From: Lagierella massiliensis
GTDB taxonomy: Bacteria > Bacillota > Clostridia > Tissierellales > Peptoniphilaceae
Assembly: GCF_001407835.1 (NCBI RefSeq)
Contig: NZ_CYUO01000004.1
Location: 76,739-140,738, forward strand
Direction of reading: 5' to 3'
DNA length: 64,000 nucleotides
The position numbers were made by a program, and so were the translations under genes. The notes under the pieces were generated by a model. That model searched no databases. It saw nothing but the letters and a program-made list of their open reading frames with translations, and had not been told where the DNA came from. Shown here one piece after another: positions 54,889 to 63,341 of the stretch. Within the stretch, counting starts at the first letter, position 1; each line of letters begins with the position of its first letter.

Positions 54889-55512
54889 ATGAATAACGAT
54901 TTTAAAGATATAGTTTTTAACAGACGTTCTGTGAGAGAGTTTGATGAAAACTACAAGATTCCAAGAGATGAAATGTTTCAAATAATCAAAGAATCAACAG
55001 AAGCACCTTCTTCAGTAAACTTGCAACCTTGGAGATTTGTAGTAGTGGAATCACAAGAGGGCAAAGACAAGCTACGTCCACTAATAAGATTCAATCAAAT
55101 ACAAAATGATACATCTTCAGCAATGATAATCATATTTGGAGATATGAAATGCTATGAAAAAACAGAAGAGATTTATAGCAGAGCTGTAGAAAAAGGCTTT
55201 ATGCCAGAAGATGTGAAGGAACAAATGGTAGAAGCTATTTTACCAGCATACACCGGAGCATCAAAACAAAAGATGAATGACATAGTAAAGATTGACTCAA
55301 GTCTCGCAGCAATGCAGATGCTACTTGTGGCAAGAGCCCATGGATACGAAACCTGTGTAATAGGTGGGTTTGAAGAAGATGTCATCGCAGAAGAATTTGG
55401 ACTTGATAAAGAAAGATATGTTCCAGTTACAATAGTTGCAATTGGAAAAGGCGAGTACGACACTTATGAAAGCGTAAGACTTGAACCAGAAGAAGTAACA
55501 AGATTTGAATAA
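54889..55512 (+). CDS. Nitroreductase family protein
   Basis: 207 residues of the FMN nitroreductase fold. RRSVREFDENYKIP at residue 12, SVNLQPWRFVVV and the C-terminal AIGKG segment fit the family, and PVTIVAIGKGEYD is the usual end of the core. It uses NAD(P)H to reduce an unknown substrate. RBS GAGGGGGA. A long imperfect hairpin (55527-55565) follows as terminator. Confidence 0.88.
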   Translation: MNNDFKDIVFNRRSVREFDENYKIPRDEMFQIIKESTEAPSSVNLQPWRFVVVESQEGKDKLRPLIRFNQIQNDTSSAMIIIFGDMKCYEKTEEIYSRAVEKGFMPEDVKEQMVEAILPAYTGASKQKMNDIVKIDSSLAAMQMLLVARAHGYETCVIGGFEEDVIAEEFGLDKERYVPVTIVAIGKGEYDTYESVRLEPEEVTRFE

Positions 55513-55526
55513 CTTGAATTGCATAA

Positions 55527-55567
55527 GAAGATATTTACTAATTGTTGAGTAGTAAGTATCTTCTTTT
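55527..55567 (+). terminator. Terminator before the defence-like cassette
   Basis: AGAAGATATTTACTA / TAGTAAGTATCTTCT, 15-bp stem with one G-T pair and a 9-base loop, followed by T-rich sequence. Confidence 0.75.
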
Positions 55568-55570
55568 CTA

Positions 55571-55599
55571 TTGACAAAACAAGAAGTATATTGTATAAA
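55571..55599 (+). promoter_or_regulatory. Promoter of the five-gene cassette
   Basis: TTGACA (55571-55576), 17 bases, TATAAA (55594-55599). About 75 bases of leader precede the first start codon. Confidence 0.8.
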
Positions 55600-55678
55600 A
55601 ATGATTAAAGCACGAAAAATGATGCGATGTTAGAAATAATATAATATTACTGAAAACGTTTATTGAAATGGAGTAGAA

Positions 55679-58444
55679 ATGATTAGTGGGAATAAATTAG
55701 AAGAAGGATTATATCTTCCGTCAATTTTCGAGAGTCAAAAATTTAATAATATACAAAACTTAAAGATTGAAAAGCTGGATAATCAGTATTTTGTTGATAT
55801 TGCACAATTTAGAAAATTATATCAAAATAATAAAATTTTATTTTTCAATACTGTTAAAGAAATGATTTTCAGGGGCGGATATTTTGAGCTATCCGATACA
55901 AATAAGGTAAACAACATAATAACAAATTATTTTTATGATGATGTGATACATCCAATTTATATTTTTGATGAGTTATTATCTGAAAAAGGTATTGATGATT
56001 TAGAAGTTTTTAAGGTTCAAATTCTATTAAAAAACATGGAAATAAACAATTTTAAGGACTTAAAAGGAATACCGTTAGAAGGATTTAAATATTTAGGATT
56101 AAAAGAAAGTGATATGCCTTTGCTTAAGAAAATATTTAAGGACAATGGTTGTGGATTAAAATCTTTTAATACAGAAACGAATGAAGAAATACATAGTGAA
56201 GGCGAAAAGCAGCTTTATATAAATATAAATGATGTTAAATTTAATAAAAATTGGGATAAAGAATTATTAGAAAAATACGAGATAGAGAACTTTTTAAATA
56301 TAAAAATAGATTTAGGAGATCAAAAAATTTCTGTTAATAAATATCTTAAAAAATTAAGGGGATACTCAGAAATTATTACAAAGGATTTAAAACAATCTAT
56401 ATTTTTCGAGAAAATAATGAAAACTAAAGATCTTAATGAGTTTGTTGACGCTATAAATGTTAAATTAAAAGATAATAGAAAAGACATACTTAGATGGAGA
56501 TGTGCAGGTAATACACTTCAAGACATAGCTAATATTTTAGGTGTAACAAGGGAGCGAGTAAGACAAATATCTAAAAAAAGTTTAGAAATAATAAGAGATA
56601 GACTTATAGAAATAGGGTTTTTTCAGTTTTTGGAAAATAGTAAATTGTATCTACATGAAAATACAGTACTTAAATATGTTCTTACAAACATAGAATGTGA
56701 TGGTATTTTTTTTGATTCAGATTTAGAAATATTTTATAACAAGAACACGGAAAAAATGATGGATAGTTTAAAGAGTATTATAAATTATGTATCAAATAAT
56801 CAAATTACATCTATAAGCTTGTTAAAGAAAGAAATATCAAATACTTTTCATTTAGATAATTTTAATATAAAAAAATATCTTGAGAACATGGATTTGAAGG
56901 TAAGAGAAAATTACATTATAAAATACCCATTAAAAAAGATTGAAGTGTATCGTTATGTTATTAAGAATTTTTATAAAGATACAGCTTTAGATCTTTCTAG
57001 CGAAGAGGGATATAATGATTTTAAAAATAAAGTTGAAAAAATTGATATAGATCCTGAAGAAATAGAGTTGAAAGAATATTCTAAAAAGGATATTAGGAGA
57101 ATTACTGCAGGAATAGAACGATTAGGTTCAGAGATATTAAAACTGGGATCTGATAAATATATTCATTTTGAATTTTCTAGTTTGCCTATAGATGTACTAT
57201 CTAAAATAGAGAAAGATTTAAGAACGGAGATTGATTTTAATGGATTCGTTTCTGTTAAGAAACTATATTACAAATACAAAAAAGAACTAGAACATTATTC
57301 AATACATGAAGATACATTGTATTATATTCTTCACTTATTACTGGATGGTGAATTCTATTTCTATGGGAAAAGTAGTACTTTTAGAATATTTGAAACGGAA
57401 GATTACTTTAAGAGTACAGAAGAATTAATTATAAGTATTTTAGAGCAAAATGATAATAGCATGAATATAGATGACCTAATAGATTTAATGGGAGTCGAAA
57501 GATATACTATTGACGCTGCCATCCAAAACAACTCTATGTTTTTGAAAAATAATGAGGTTATTTTATTTGAAGAAGATAAGAGTGATGAAATAAAAGAAGC
57601 TTTAAAAATTATTGAAGACAAATTTTATAAACTACTACAAGACGAAGAGTATGTTTCGATTTCTAATATGTATAATGAATTTCAACTTGACGAGGAGCTA
57701 AATAAAGCTTTAATAATTTTAAATTGTACTTCTTTAAAAATGTTTAGGAATTTTTTAAGTAGCGCAGTGGATTGTCATATTGGAAATAATAAAGTTGTTT
57801 TTAAAAATCCAAATAAATTTGGACTATTAGATTTGCTATTCAAAGAAAAAGGAAAAGGTAACGAGCTATATCGTAAAGATATAATTGATTATTTACATGA
57901 GATTACTTATAAAGAACCAACGATTTTCATGAGGCTTAGAGAATGGCTTGAAGAATTTAAGTTAGTACCTATAAATTATGATAGATATGCAAGAGAAGAA
58001 GGAATTGTTATTGATTGTAATTTAATTCATGAAATAAAAAAATTTCTTGAAAAGTATATAAATAAAGATTATGTTTCTGTATCAAAATTAAGCGAAAAAT
58101 TCGCTGAACTTCCATACTCACCAGTTAGTATATGGAGTAACGATTTTTTTGCCTATATATTAAAAAGATATTTTAATTACAAACAAGTTGATGATTTTAC
58201 TTTTAATTATGATGTGGATCCTTTCATTATGGTTAATGGAAATAGTGAAACTAATTATAGACAAATTATTCAAAACGAAATGAAAAATTTTAAAGATTAC
58301 CCTAATGAAAAAAATGTATTAAAATATTTAAAATCTTTAGGACTTATACCTGAGTCAGCAAAGGTGATATATATAGAACTATACAATAAGAATATATTCA
58401 CGAAAGATGAAATAGGGAAGGTTAGCACAAGCTATGACAGGTAA
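55679..58444 (+). CDS. Large DNA-binding-type protein with sigma-region-4-like HTH
   Basis: 921 residues. A segment at about 112-156 resembles the helix-hairpin fold of the RNA polymerase alpha C-terminal domain (INNFKDLKGIPLEGFKYLGL). At about 271-312 a sigma-70 region-4-like helix-turn-helix is evident (GNTLQDIANILGVTRERVRQI). The rest is made of Lys/Glu/Ile/Tyr-rich blocks of about 80 residues that resemble successive winged-helix domains; no nuclease or ATPase motif is visible. First gene of the cassette, overlapping the helicase by 11 bases. I do not recognise the full architecture. It may recognise DNA or transcription complexes on behalf of the helicase and ATPase; this is inference. 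Confidence 0.75.
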   Translation: MISGNKLEEGLYLPSIFESQKFNNIQNLKIEKLDNQYFVDIAQFRKLYQNNKILFFNTVKEMIFRGGYFELSDTNKVNNIITNYFYDDVIHPIYIFDELLSEKGIDDLEVFKVQILLKNMEINNFKDLKGIPLEGFKYLGLKESDMPLLKKIFKDNGCGLKSFNTETNEEIHSEGEKQLYININDVKFNKNWDKELLEKYEIENFLNIKIDLGDQKISVNKYLKKLRGYSEIITKDLKQSIFFEKIMKTKDLNEFVDAINVKLKDNRKDILRWRCAGNTLQDIANILGVTRERVRQISKKSLEIIRDRLIEIGFFQFLENSKLYLHENTVLKYVLTNIECDGIFFDSDLEIFYNKNTEKMMDSLKSIINYVSNNQITSISLLKKEISNTFHLDNFNIKKYLENMDLKVRENYIIKYPLKKIEVYRYVIKNFYKDTALDLSSEEGYNDFKNKVEKIDIDPEEIELKEYSKKDIRRITAGIERLGSEILKLGSDKYIHFEFSSLPIDVLSKIEKDLRTEIDFNGFVSVKKLYYKYKKELEHYSIHEDTLYYILHLLLDGEFYFYGKSSTFRIFETEDYFKSTEELIISILEQNDNSMNIDDLIDLMGVERYTIDAAIQNNSMFLKNNEVILFEEDKSDEIKEALKIIEDKFYKLLQDEEYVSISNMYNEFQLDEELNKALIILNCTSLKMFRNFLSSAVDCHIGNNKVVFKNPNKFGLLDLLFKEKGKGNELYRKDIIDYLHEITYKEPTIFMRLREWLEEFKLVPINYDRYAREEGIVIDCNLIHEIKKFLEKYINKDYVSVSKLSEKFAELPYSPVSIWSNDFFAYILKRYFNYKQVDDFTFNYDVDPFIMVNGNSETNYRQIIQNEMKNFKDYPNEKNVLKYLKSLGLIPESAKVIYIELYNKNIFTKDEIGKVSTSYDR

Positions 58445-59789
58445 TCAAGGGAATATAGAATTAAGGGATTATCAATTAGAAGCCATTGAATCTTTTAAAG
58501 ATAAAGAAAAAGGGGTCTTAAAAATGGCTACTGGAACAGGAAAAACATTTACAGCCCTTTCTATTGCAAATGAAACATTTAATAATGATAATAAGCAATT
58601 TTTAGTGATAATGGTACCTACAAGAGATTTAATAATTCAATGGGTTAAAAACTTTAAGAAATTCAACATTAAGAACTATCTACAGGTTGATGGCAGCAAT
58701 AGAAAATGGGAATATGAATTAAAAGATTCCATCTGGAATTATAATTATAATTTCACTAATAGAGTTATTGTTATAGGAACATATAACAGTATGGGCTTAC
58801 CCAGATTCAATGATATATTAACTGAAAATATTGATAGGTCATTTTTATTAGCAGATGAATGTCACAATATTGGACTAAAAAAATTTGAAAATTGCAAATT
58901 AGTTAACTTCCAATACAGATTGGGCCTTTCAGCTACTCCAGAAAAATGGAGAGATTATCAAGGAAATATGATAATAGAAAAGTATTTTCCAAATTGTATT
59001 TTGGAATACTCGTTGGATAAAGCTATAGATCAAGATATGCTTGTAGAATACAACTATTATCCAATAGTGGTAGAGTTTACAGAAGATGAGTTAGAGACTT
59101 TTGAAAATTTAACTAACTTAATTAGATACTATATGTTAGATAAGGATGAAAACAAACAACAATTAGAAAGTTTGTTAAGGCGAAGAGCCATGATTGTTAA
59201 AAGAGCAGCTAACAAGAGAGAAGAATTTTTAAAAATCTTAAAAAACAAAAAAGTATTTGATCCTAGCATTGTTTTCTGTGCACCAGGAGAAGAGATAGAA
59301 ATTACAAAAAGCATTTCAAATTTAGGAATTAAAGCAAATAGATTCACATCTAAAATAGACAGCAAGAATAGAGAAAAATCAATAGAACTATTGCTAAGTA
59401 GGGAGATAGACATGTTAGTTTCTATAAAATGCTTAGATGAGGGCGTTGATATTCCTATCATAAAGGATGCATATATCTTATCGAGCACATCAAATCCAAG
59501 AGAGTATATTCAAAGAAGGGGAAGGGTGCTTAGGAAAAGTGATGAAAAGCTATTTGCAAATATTTATGACTTTATAGTTTTAGATGAAAATCTTCAGGAC
59601 AAAAATTTTGAATCGCTAGCAAATATAGAAATGCCAAGATTTGCTGAATTTTCAGATTTAGCAAGAAATAAATACGAAGCAAGAAGTAAAGTTAGATTTT
59701 TGTTAGAAAAAAGAAATTTATTAGATCTTATAGACAAAAAACCAGAGAATACATTTGAAGAAAGCGAAAAGGAGAATTTTATTTTATGA
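58434..59789 (+). CDS. SF2 DEAD/DEAH-type helicase
   Basis: 451 residues, close to a minimal helicase core. Q-like motif LRDYQLEAIESF, motif I ATGTGKT (K37), II DECH (141-144), III GLSATPEKW, IV-V FTSKIDSKNREKSIELL / CLDEGVDIP, VI QRRGRVLRK. It belongs with the ResIII/XPB-like group found in restriction and repair systems, but has no nuclease domain attached. ATG inside the 3' end of the 921-aa gene and ATGA overlap with the next gene. Confidence 0.92.
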   Translation: MTGNQGNIELRDYQLEAIESFKDKEKGVLKMATGTGKTFTALSIANETFNNDNKQFLVIMVPTRDLIIQWVKNFKKFNIKNYLQVDGSNRKWEYELKDSIWNYNYNFTNRVIVIGTYNSMGLPRFNDILTENIDRSFLLADECHNIGLKKFENCKLVNFQYRLGLSATPEKWRDYQGNMIIEKYFPNCILEYSLDKAIDQDMLVEYNYYPIVVEFTEDELETFENLTNLIRYYMLDKDENKQQLESLLRRRAMIVKRAANKREEFLKILKNKKVFDPSIVFCAPGEEIEITKSISNLGIKANRFTSKIDSKNREKSIELLLSREIDMLVSIKCLDEGVDIPIIKDAYILSSTSNPREYIQRRGRVLRKSDEKLFANIYDFIVLDENLQDKNFESLANIEMPRFAEFSDLARNKYEARSKVRFLLEKRNLLDLIDKKPENTFEESEKENFIL

Positions 59790-59974
59790 AAATACAAAGT
59801 GATATTAAAAATCTTATTGCCAAAGAGCTTAATGATGATGACTTGATAGAAATAGCTCTTAATTTTATAGAAAGAATAAAAGATAATAGAGTTAGCGATG
59901 AGAATGCAAGGATAGAATTATTACAAAATATTGAAAGATATAATATTTCAAGGGGAGATAGATATGCTGATTAA
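59786..59974 (+). CDS. Small acidic helical protein of the cassette
   Basis: 62 residues, mostly helical with Asp/Glu/Asn-rich pattern (KELNDDDLIEIALNFIERIKDN). No family recognised. It overlaps the helicase by four bases (ATGA) and the ATPase by 11, with GGAG upstream in the helicase gene. Tight coupling supports it as real; a partner or adaptor for the ATPase is a guess. Confidence 0.7.
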   Translation: MKIQSDIKNLIAKELNDDDLIEIALNFIERIKDNRVSDENARIELLQNIERYNISRGDRYAD

Positions 59975-61967
59975 GGAGTTAGTTATAAATAATTTTCGTC
60001 AATTTTATGGAGAGCAAAAAATAGAATTTGCTTTAGGAGATAAAAATACAACTTTAATTCAAGGAAATAATGGGGCTGGTAAAACTAGTATTTACAGAGC
60101 TTTAATGTTTGTGCTATATGGAGACGAAAGCCTTAAACAAGACAATTCTATTAAAGATTTAAATCTTGTAAATTTAGATCTATTAGAAGAAAACTTAGGA
60201 AAACCAGTCAAGGCGTCTGTTAACTTGAAATTTGAGCAAGATAATATGGAGTACATTTTAGATAGAGAAATCACAGCGAATAAGTCTGAAGAAGGTAAAA
60301 TAACCAAGAAGGTATTTGAACCTAAGTTACAGCACATTGAAAGTACTGGAGATCTTAGAGAGTCTTTTTCAAGTGCAGATCAAGTTCAAAGGTATATTAA
60401 CTCAATAGTTGCTCCTGAAATAAGAGAGTTTTTCTTTTATGACGCAGAAGAGATGAATCTTTTAGACCCAGAAAGTACTGAAAAATCTATAGCTGAAGAT
60501 ATAAAAAAAGGTGTAATGAACATACTTCAAATAGAATATTTAGAAAAAAGTGTCGATCAAATTAAAATTGAAATTTCAAACTTGAATAAACAACTAAGAG
60601 ATAAGAATAAAAATGATGAAGAATTGAATAATTTACAAGGAATGATAAAAGATTACGAAGAAAGAATTGAAAAGTATGATATAAAATTAAGCAAATTGTC
60701 TGAAGAACGCAAGCAAATGAAAGAAGAAAAAGAACATATAAATAATGTTTTAGGAGATAGTGAAGAAAAGAAATATCAGATAAGCATTATTGAAAAAAAT
60801 GCAGAATTAATTTCAGAAAAAGAGAATTTAATTAAAGAAAAAAAGAAATCAATAACAAAACAAATTATAGACTGTTCTATACTATATGGAATGGATTTAG
60901 TTTATAAAAATAGAGCAAATTTTGAGAGCATTTTAGAAAAAAGCCCAGATATCATTCCAGTGCATATGCTACAAAAAGCGATAAGTGATGGAAAATGTTT
61001 AATGTGTAGCAATGAAATTAAAGAAAATTCGACAGAATATATTTATATAGGGAGGCTTATAAAAGAATATAAAAGTAGTGAAATGACAGGAATTGTAGAT
61101 TCTATTTTAGAAACAGAATCTAAGTATGCTGATAAAGAAAAAATATTGAAGTCAATAAATGAAACTATATCTGATATTGTAAAAAGGAAAGAAGAAATAA
61201 AAGAAAAAAGATTAGAGAATGAGGCTATAAGGGAGAAATATCTTATAGATATCAATGATTCTGAGAAAATAAAAAAACTCACTGATTCTTTGAATAATAT
61301 AGAAATAGATATAGAATCTAATGAAATTAATATTTCAAATGCTATAAGTGTTAAAGATAGAGATTTGGAGCAATTAGAAAAGTTTAAAAAGAAACTCTCA
61401 AAGTTAGAAGAGGAAAAATACAAAGATTTAGAAATTGCAAATACAAAGGAAAAACTAGAAGAAATTAAAAAGGCTATAGAAATAACTATTGATGAGTACT
61501 CTGAACTAATGGTTAATGATCTTTCAGAAGAAATAGGAAAAACTTTTAGAAAACTAATAGATGAAGAAAATCTTTACTTTGACAAAGTAGAAATTAGTGA
61601 TAAATTTAGAATTTCTGTTAAAGATATAAATGGTGACAATATAATTCAAGATTTAAGTGCTGGTCAAAAACAACTTCTATCTTTATCTTTTGTTTTATCA
61701 TTGGCTAAATTAGCTACAAAGGGTGTAGAAGGCATAGAATTTCCGCTTTTTATGGATACTCCATTTGCAAGACTTAGTAGCGAAAATAGAGAAAATGTAA
61801 TCAAAAATATTCCAGAAATGGCAGATCAATGGATACTTCTTTTGACGGATACAGAGTATACTGCTAATGAAAAAAATATATTTAGTCATTTTGAAAAAGT
61901 AGGGAAGATGTATAGCTTAAATAAAGTAAGTGGGAAAACAGAAATTAGTGAAAGAGAGGTTTACTAA
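59964..61967 (+). CDS. DndD/Rad50-like coiled-coil ATPase
   Basis: 667 residues, SMC/Rad50-type layout: Walker A GNNGAGKTS (K40), long coiled coils at about 185-300 and 370-520, a CxxC hook (C345-LM-C348), signature LSAGQKQLLSLSF at about 564, and Walker B FPLFMDTPFARL followed by the LLLTDTEY strand. The head is closest to DNA sulfur modification protein DndD. ATG at 59964, behind AGGGGAGATAG. In Dnd systems DndD is thought to use ATP to alter DNA structure; here no other Dnd modification gene exists, so its job must differ or depend on genes elsewhere. Confidence 0.87.
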   Translation: MLIKELVINNFRQFYGEQKIEFALGDKNTTLIQGNNGAGKTSIYRALMFVLYGDESLKQDNSIKDLNLVNLDLLEENLGKPVKASVNLKFEQDNMEYILDREITANKSEEGKITKKVFEPKLQHIESTGDLRESFSSADQVQRYINSIVAPEIREFFFYDAEEMNLLDPESTEKSIAEDIKKGVMNILQIEYLEKSVDQIKIEISNLNKQLRDKNKNDEELNNLQGMIKDYEERIEKYDIKLSKLSEERKQMKEEKEHINNVLGDSEEKKYQISIIEKNAELISEKENLIKEKKKSITKQIIDCSILYGMDLVYKNRANFESILEKSPDIIPVHMLQKAISDGKCLMCSNEIKENSTEYIYIGRLIKEYKSSEMTGIVDSILETESKYADKEKILKSINETISDIVKRKEEIKEKRLENEAIREKYLIDINDSEKIKKLTDSLNNIEIDIESNEINISNAISVKDRDLEQLEKFKKKLSKLEEEKYKDLEIANTKEKLEEIKKAIEITIDEYSELMVNDLSEEIGKTFRKLIDEENLYFDKVEISDKFRISVKDINGDNIIQDLSAGQKQLLSLSFVLSLAKLATKGVEGIEFPLFMDTPFARLSSENRENVIKNIPEMADQWILLLTDTEYTANEKNIFSHFEKVGKMYSLNKVSGKTEISEREVY

Positions 61968-62416
61968 TGGCTTTTTTATCAGAAGGATCAAGAAGAATAG
62001 TTCTTGATGAAAATTTCGACGATATTGTATCAGTTTTAAAGTCTACATTTGGAATTCACGAAGTTTTTTTTATTACGACTGTGTTAGGATATGTTGATGG
62101 CGGAGCTGTTCAAAAAAACACAAGTAAAGGTCCAGAGTTTAGACCTTCTTACTTAAACAAAGAACAACGCTCAATACTATATTCAATTTTATATGATATT
62201 TATGGTGATGAGTTTATAGAAGGTCTAAACGATAGAGAATTTCAAAAAAATTGTATTGAAACTTTAAAAGATTATGCTAACAGAGGATTAGAAATTCTTT
62301 ATGAAGAAGTTTTTAAATATAATATAGAGAAAGGGGTTCTTTTGAAATCCCACAAAGATTATGATTTAGATTTACTAAAGTATTTTTATGAAAAAGTTAA
62401 TGAAGTTCCATTTTAA
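61967..62416 (+). CDS. Dnd-associated protein 4-like small protein
   Basis: 149 residues. The pattern FITTVLGYVDGG, KGPEFRPSYLNKEQRSILYSI and TLKDYANRGLEIL resembles, from memory, the family named dnd system-associated protein 4 (LGY-G ... S ... R ... YANGGLEIL). I am moderately sure of this family and know no activity for it. TAATG overlap with the ATPase gene; last gene of the cassette, 12 bases before the terminal repeat of an IS remnant. Confidence 0.65.
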   Translation: MAFLSEGSRRIVLDENFDDIVSVLKSTFGIHEVFFITTVLGYVDGGAVQKNTSKGPEFRPSYLNKEQRSILYSILYDIYGDEFIEGLNDREFQKNCIETLKDYANRGLEILYEEVFKYNIEKGVLLKSHKDYDLDLLKYFYEKVNEVPF

Positions 62417-62427
62417 AATGGGACAAA

Positions 62428-62456
62428 AGAAACTGTTGATGTATTGATATGTACCC
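62428..62456 (+). repeat. Left terminal inverted repeat of the IS remnant
   Basis: AGAAACTGTTG followed by ATGTATTGATATGTACCC; matches the complement of 63296-63332 with small gaps. Confidence 0.65.
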
Positions 62457-62491
62457 TCTTTACTGGACAACCCAGTAAGGAGGGTATTTTT

Positions 62492-62728
62492 ATGAAATAT
62501 AGTTATGAATTAAAAAAGGAGTGCGTAGAGTCAGAGTCGTGCAGAGAAGGTAAATGGCCTTATACACCTGAAGAAGTTCATGGACCAGAAATTTTAAAAC
62601 ATGGAAATCATATCAATTGGACACCTGATGAGAAATTAGAAATTGTATCTAAAGTGATAGCTGGAAAATCAATAAAGTCTACTGCAATAGAAAACGAAAT
62701 TAATGAGAGACTTAAAAACTGTATATAA
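62492..62728 (+). pseudogene. Truncated IS3-family OrfA (HTH protein)
   Basis: 78 residues. It begins like IS150-group OrfA proteins (MKYSYELKKECVE ... GKWPYTPEEV, HGPEILKHGNHINWTPDEKLEIVSKVIAGKSIKSTAIE), with a strong AAGGAGGG site. The normal protein continues with a helix-turn-helix and coiled coil; here the frame runs into the IS256 segment after about residue 70 and stops. An internal segment after EEV also appears deleted compared with the family. Confidence 0.75.
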
Positions 62729-63081
62729 GGCTTCTACAGAAGATTTAGCATTAAGTAATTTAGATATGTTTGAAGAGAATTGGGGTAAAAAAATACCCGA
62801 TGTGCGTAAGTTCTTGGAAAAACAACTGGGCTGAATTATCAACATATTTCAAGTATCCAGAAGGAATAAGAAAGCTAATATACACAACAAATGCAATGGA
62901 AAACTTCAATAGACAACTAAGGGAAGTAACTTAAAATAAAACCATCTTTCCAAATGACTATGCTCTGCAAAAAAGCTTGTATTTAGCAATGGTGGATGCT
63001 TCAAGCAAGTGGACAAGTAGAATACGCGGTTGGGATCAAATCTTATCGCAATTATCAATATTTTTTGAGGGGAGGTTTTAG
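62703..63081 (+). pseudogene. 3' fragment of an IS256-family (Mutator) transposase
   Basis: From DLKTVYKASTEDLALSNLDMF through ENWGKKYPMCVSSWKNNWAEL, IRKLIYTTNAMENFNRQLREVT and DASSKWTSRIRGWDQIL to FFEGRF, the C-terminal third of IS256 transposases. Two lesions: an extra A in the A7 run at 62787-62793 shifts the frame, and a TAA at 62932-62934 replaces a Lys codon. The catalytic DDE N-terminal part is absent, so it is inactive. Confidence 0.85.
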
Positions 63082-63169
63082 ATAAGTTAAAAACATAGTT
63101 AAAAGCAGCTGCAAATTTCTACAAAAAAATTTGACAGTTTATTAAAGTCGTGTAAAATTAAGACAAGCT

Positions 63170-63187
63170 CCATTCCTATAGGAATGG
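63170..63187. repeat. Perfect palindrome
   Basis: CCATTCCTATAGGAATGG, 18-bp perfect palindrome downstream of the IS256 remnant. It may be part of the IS256 right end or a hairpin. Confidence 0.5.
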
Positions 63188-63194
63188 ATAGGTA

Positions 63195-63252
63195 TTGATA
63201 CATAAAAAAATGTATCAACCCTTACCCTTATACCAGGATTTAGGTTGATACA
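63195..63252. repeat. Triple inverted motif TTGATACA / TGTATCAA / TTGATACA
   Basis: TTGATACA at 63195, TGTATCAACC at 63211 and GGTTGATACA at 63243. The middle copy can pair with either flank, giving two exclusive hairpins. The outer arms match the terminator at 48724-48762. Confidence 0.55.
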
Positions 63253-63295
63253 CAAAATTATTTACAGAACCTTTAATTAATGTGTTCAGTTTTAT

Positions 63296-63332
63296 GGGTA
63301 CACATCATTATTCGTACACCCCAACAGTTTCT
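63296..63332 (-). repeat. Right terminal inverted repeat of the IS remnant
   Basis: GGGTACACATC then GTACACCCCAACAGTTTCT; complementary to the left repeat. Confidence 0.65.
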
Positions 63333-63341
63333 TCTGTTCTT

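Larger units (their letters stand above)
62428..63332. mobile_element. Decayed IS3-like element with an internal IS256-family remnant
   Basis: Imperfect terminal inverted repeats: AGAAACTGTTG plus ATGTACCC at the left end (62428-62456) and its complement at the right end (GGGTACACAT ... CAACAGTTTCT, 63296-63332), about 905 bases apart. Inside is the start of an IS3 (IS150-group) OrfA and then, joined abruptly at about 62700, the 3' end of an IS256-type transposase. OrfB is missing. The composite is dead: both genes are broken. Confidence 0.75.

Noticed and set aside
55679-62416. Classical Dnd phosphorothioation or type III restriction-modification system
   Set aside because: There is no cysteine desulfurase, DndC-like PAPS-reductase domain, DndB, DndE, or methyltransferase gene, and the helicase lacks a fused nuclease.
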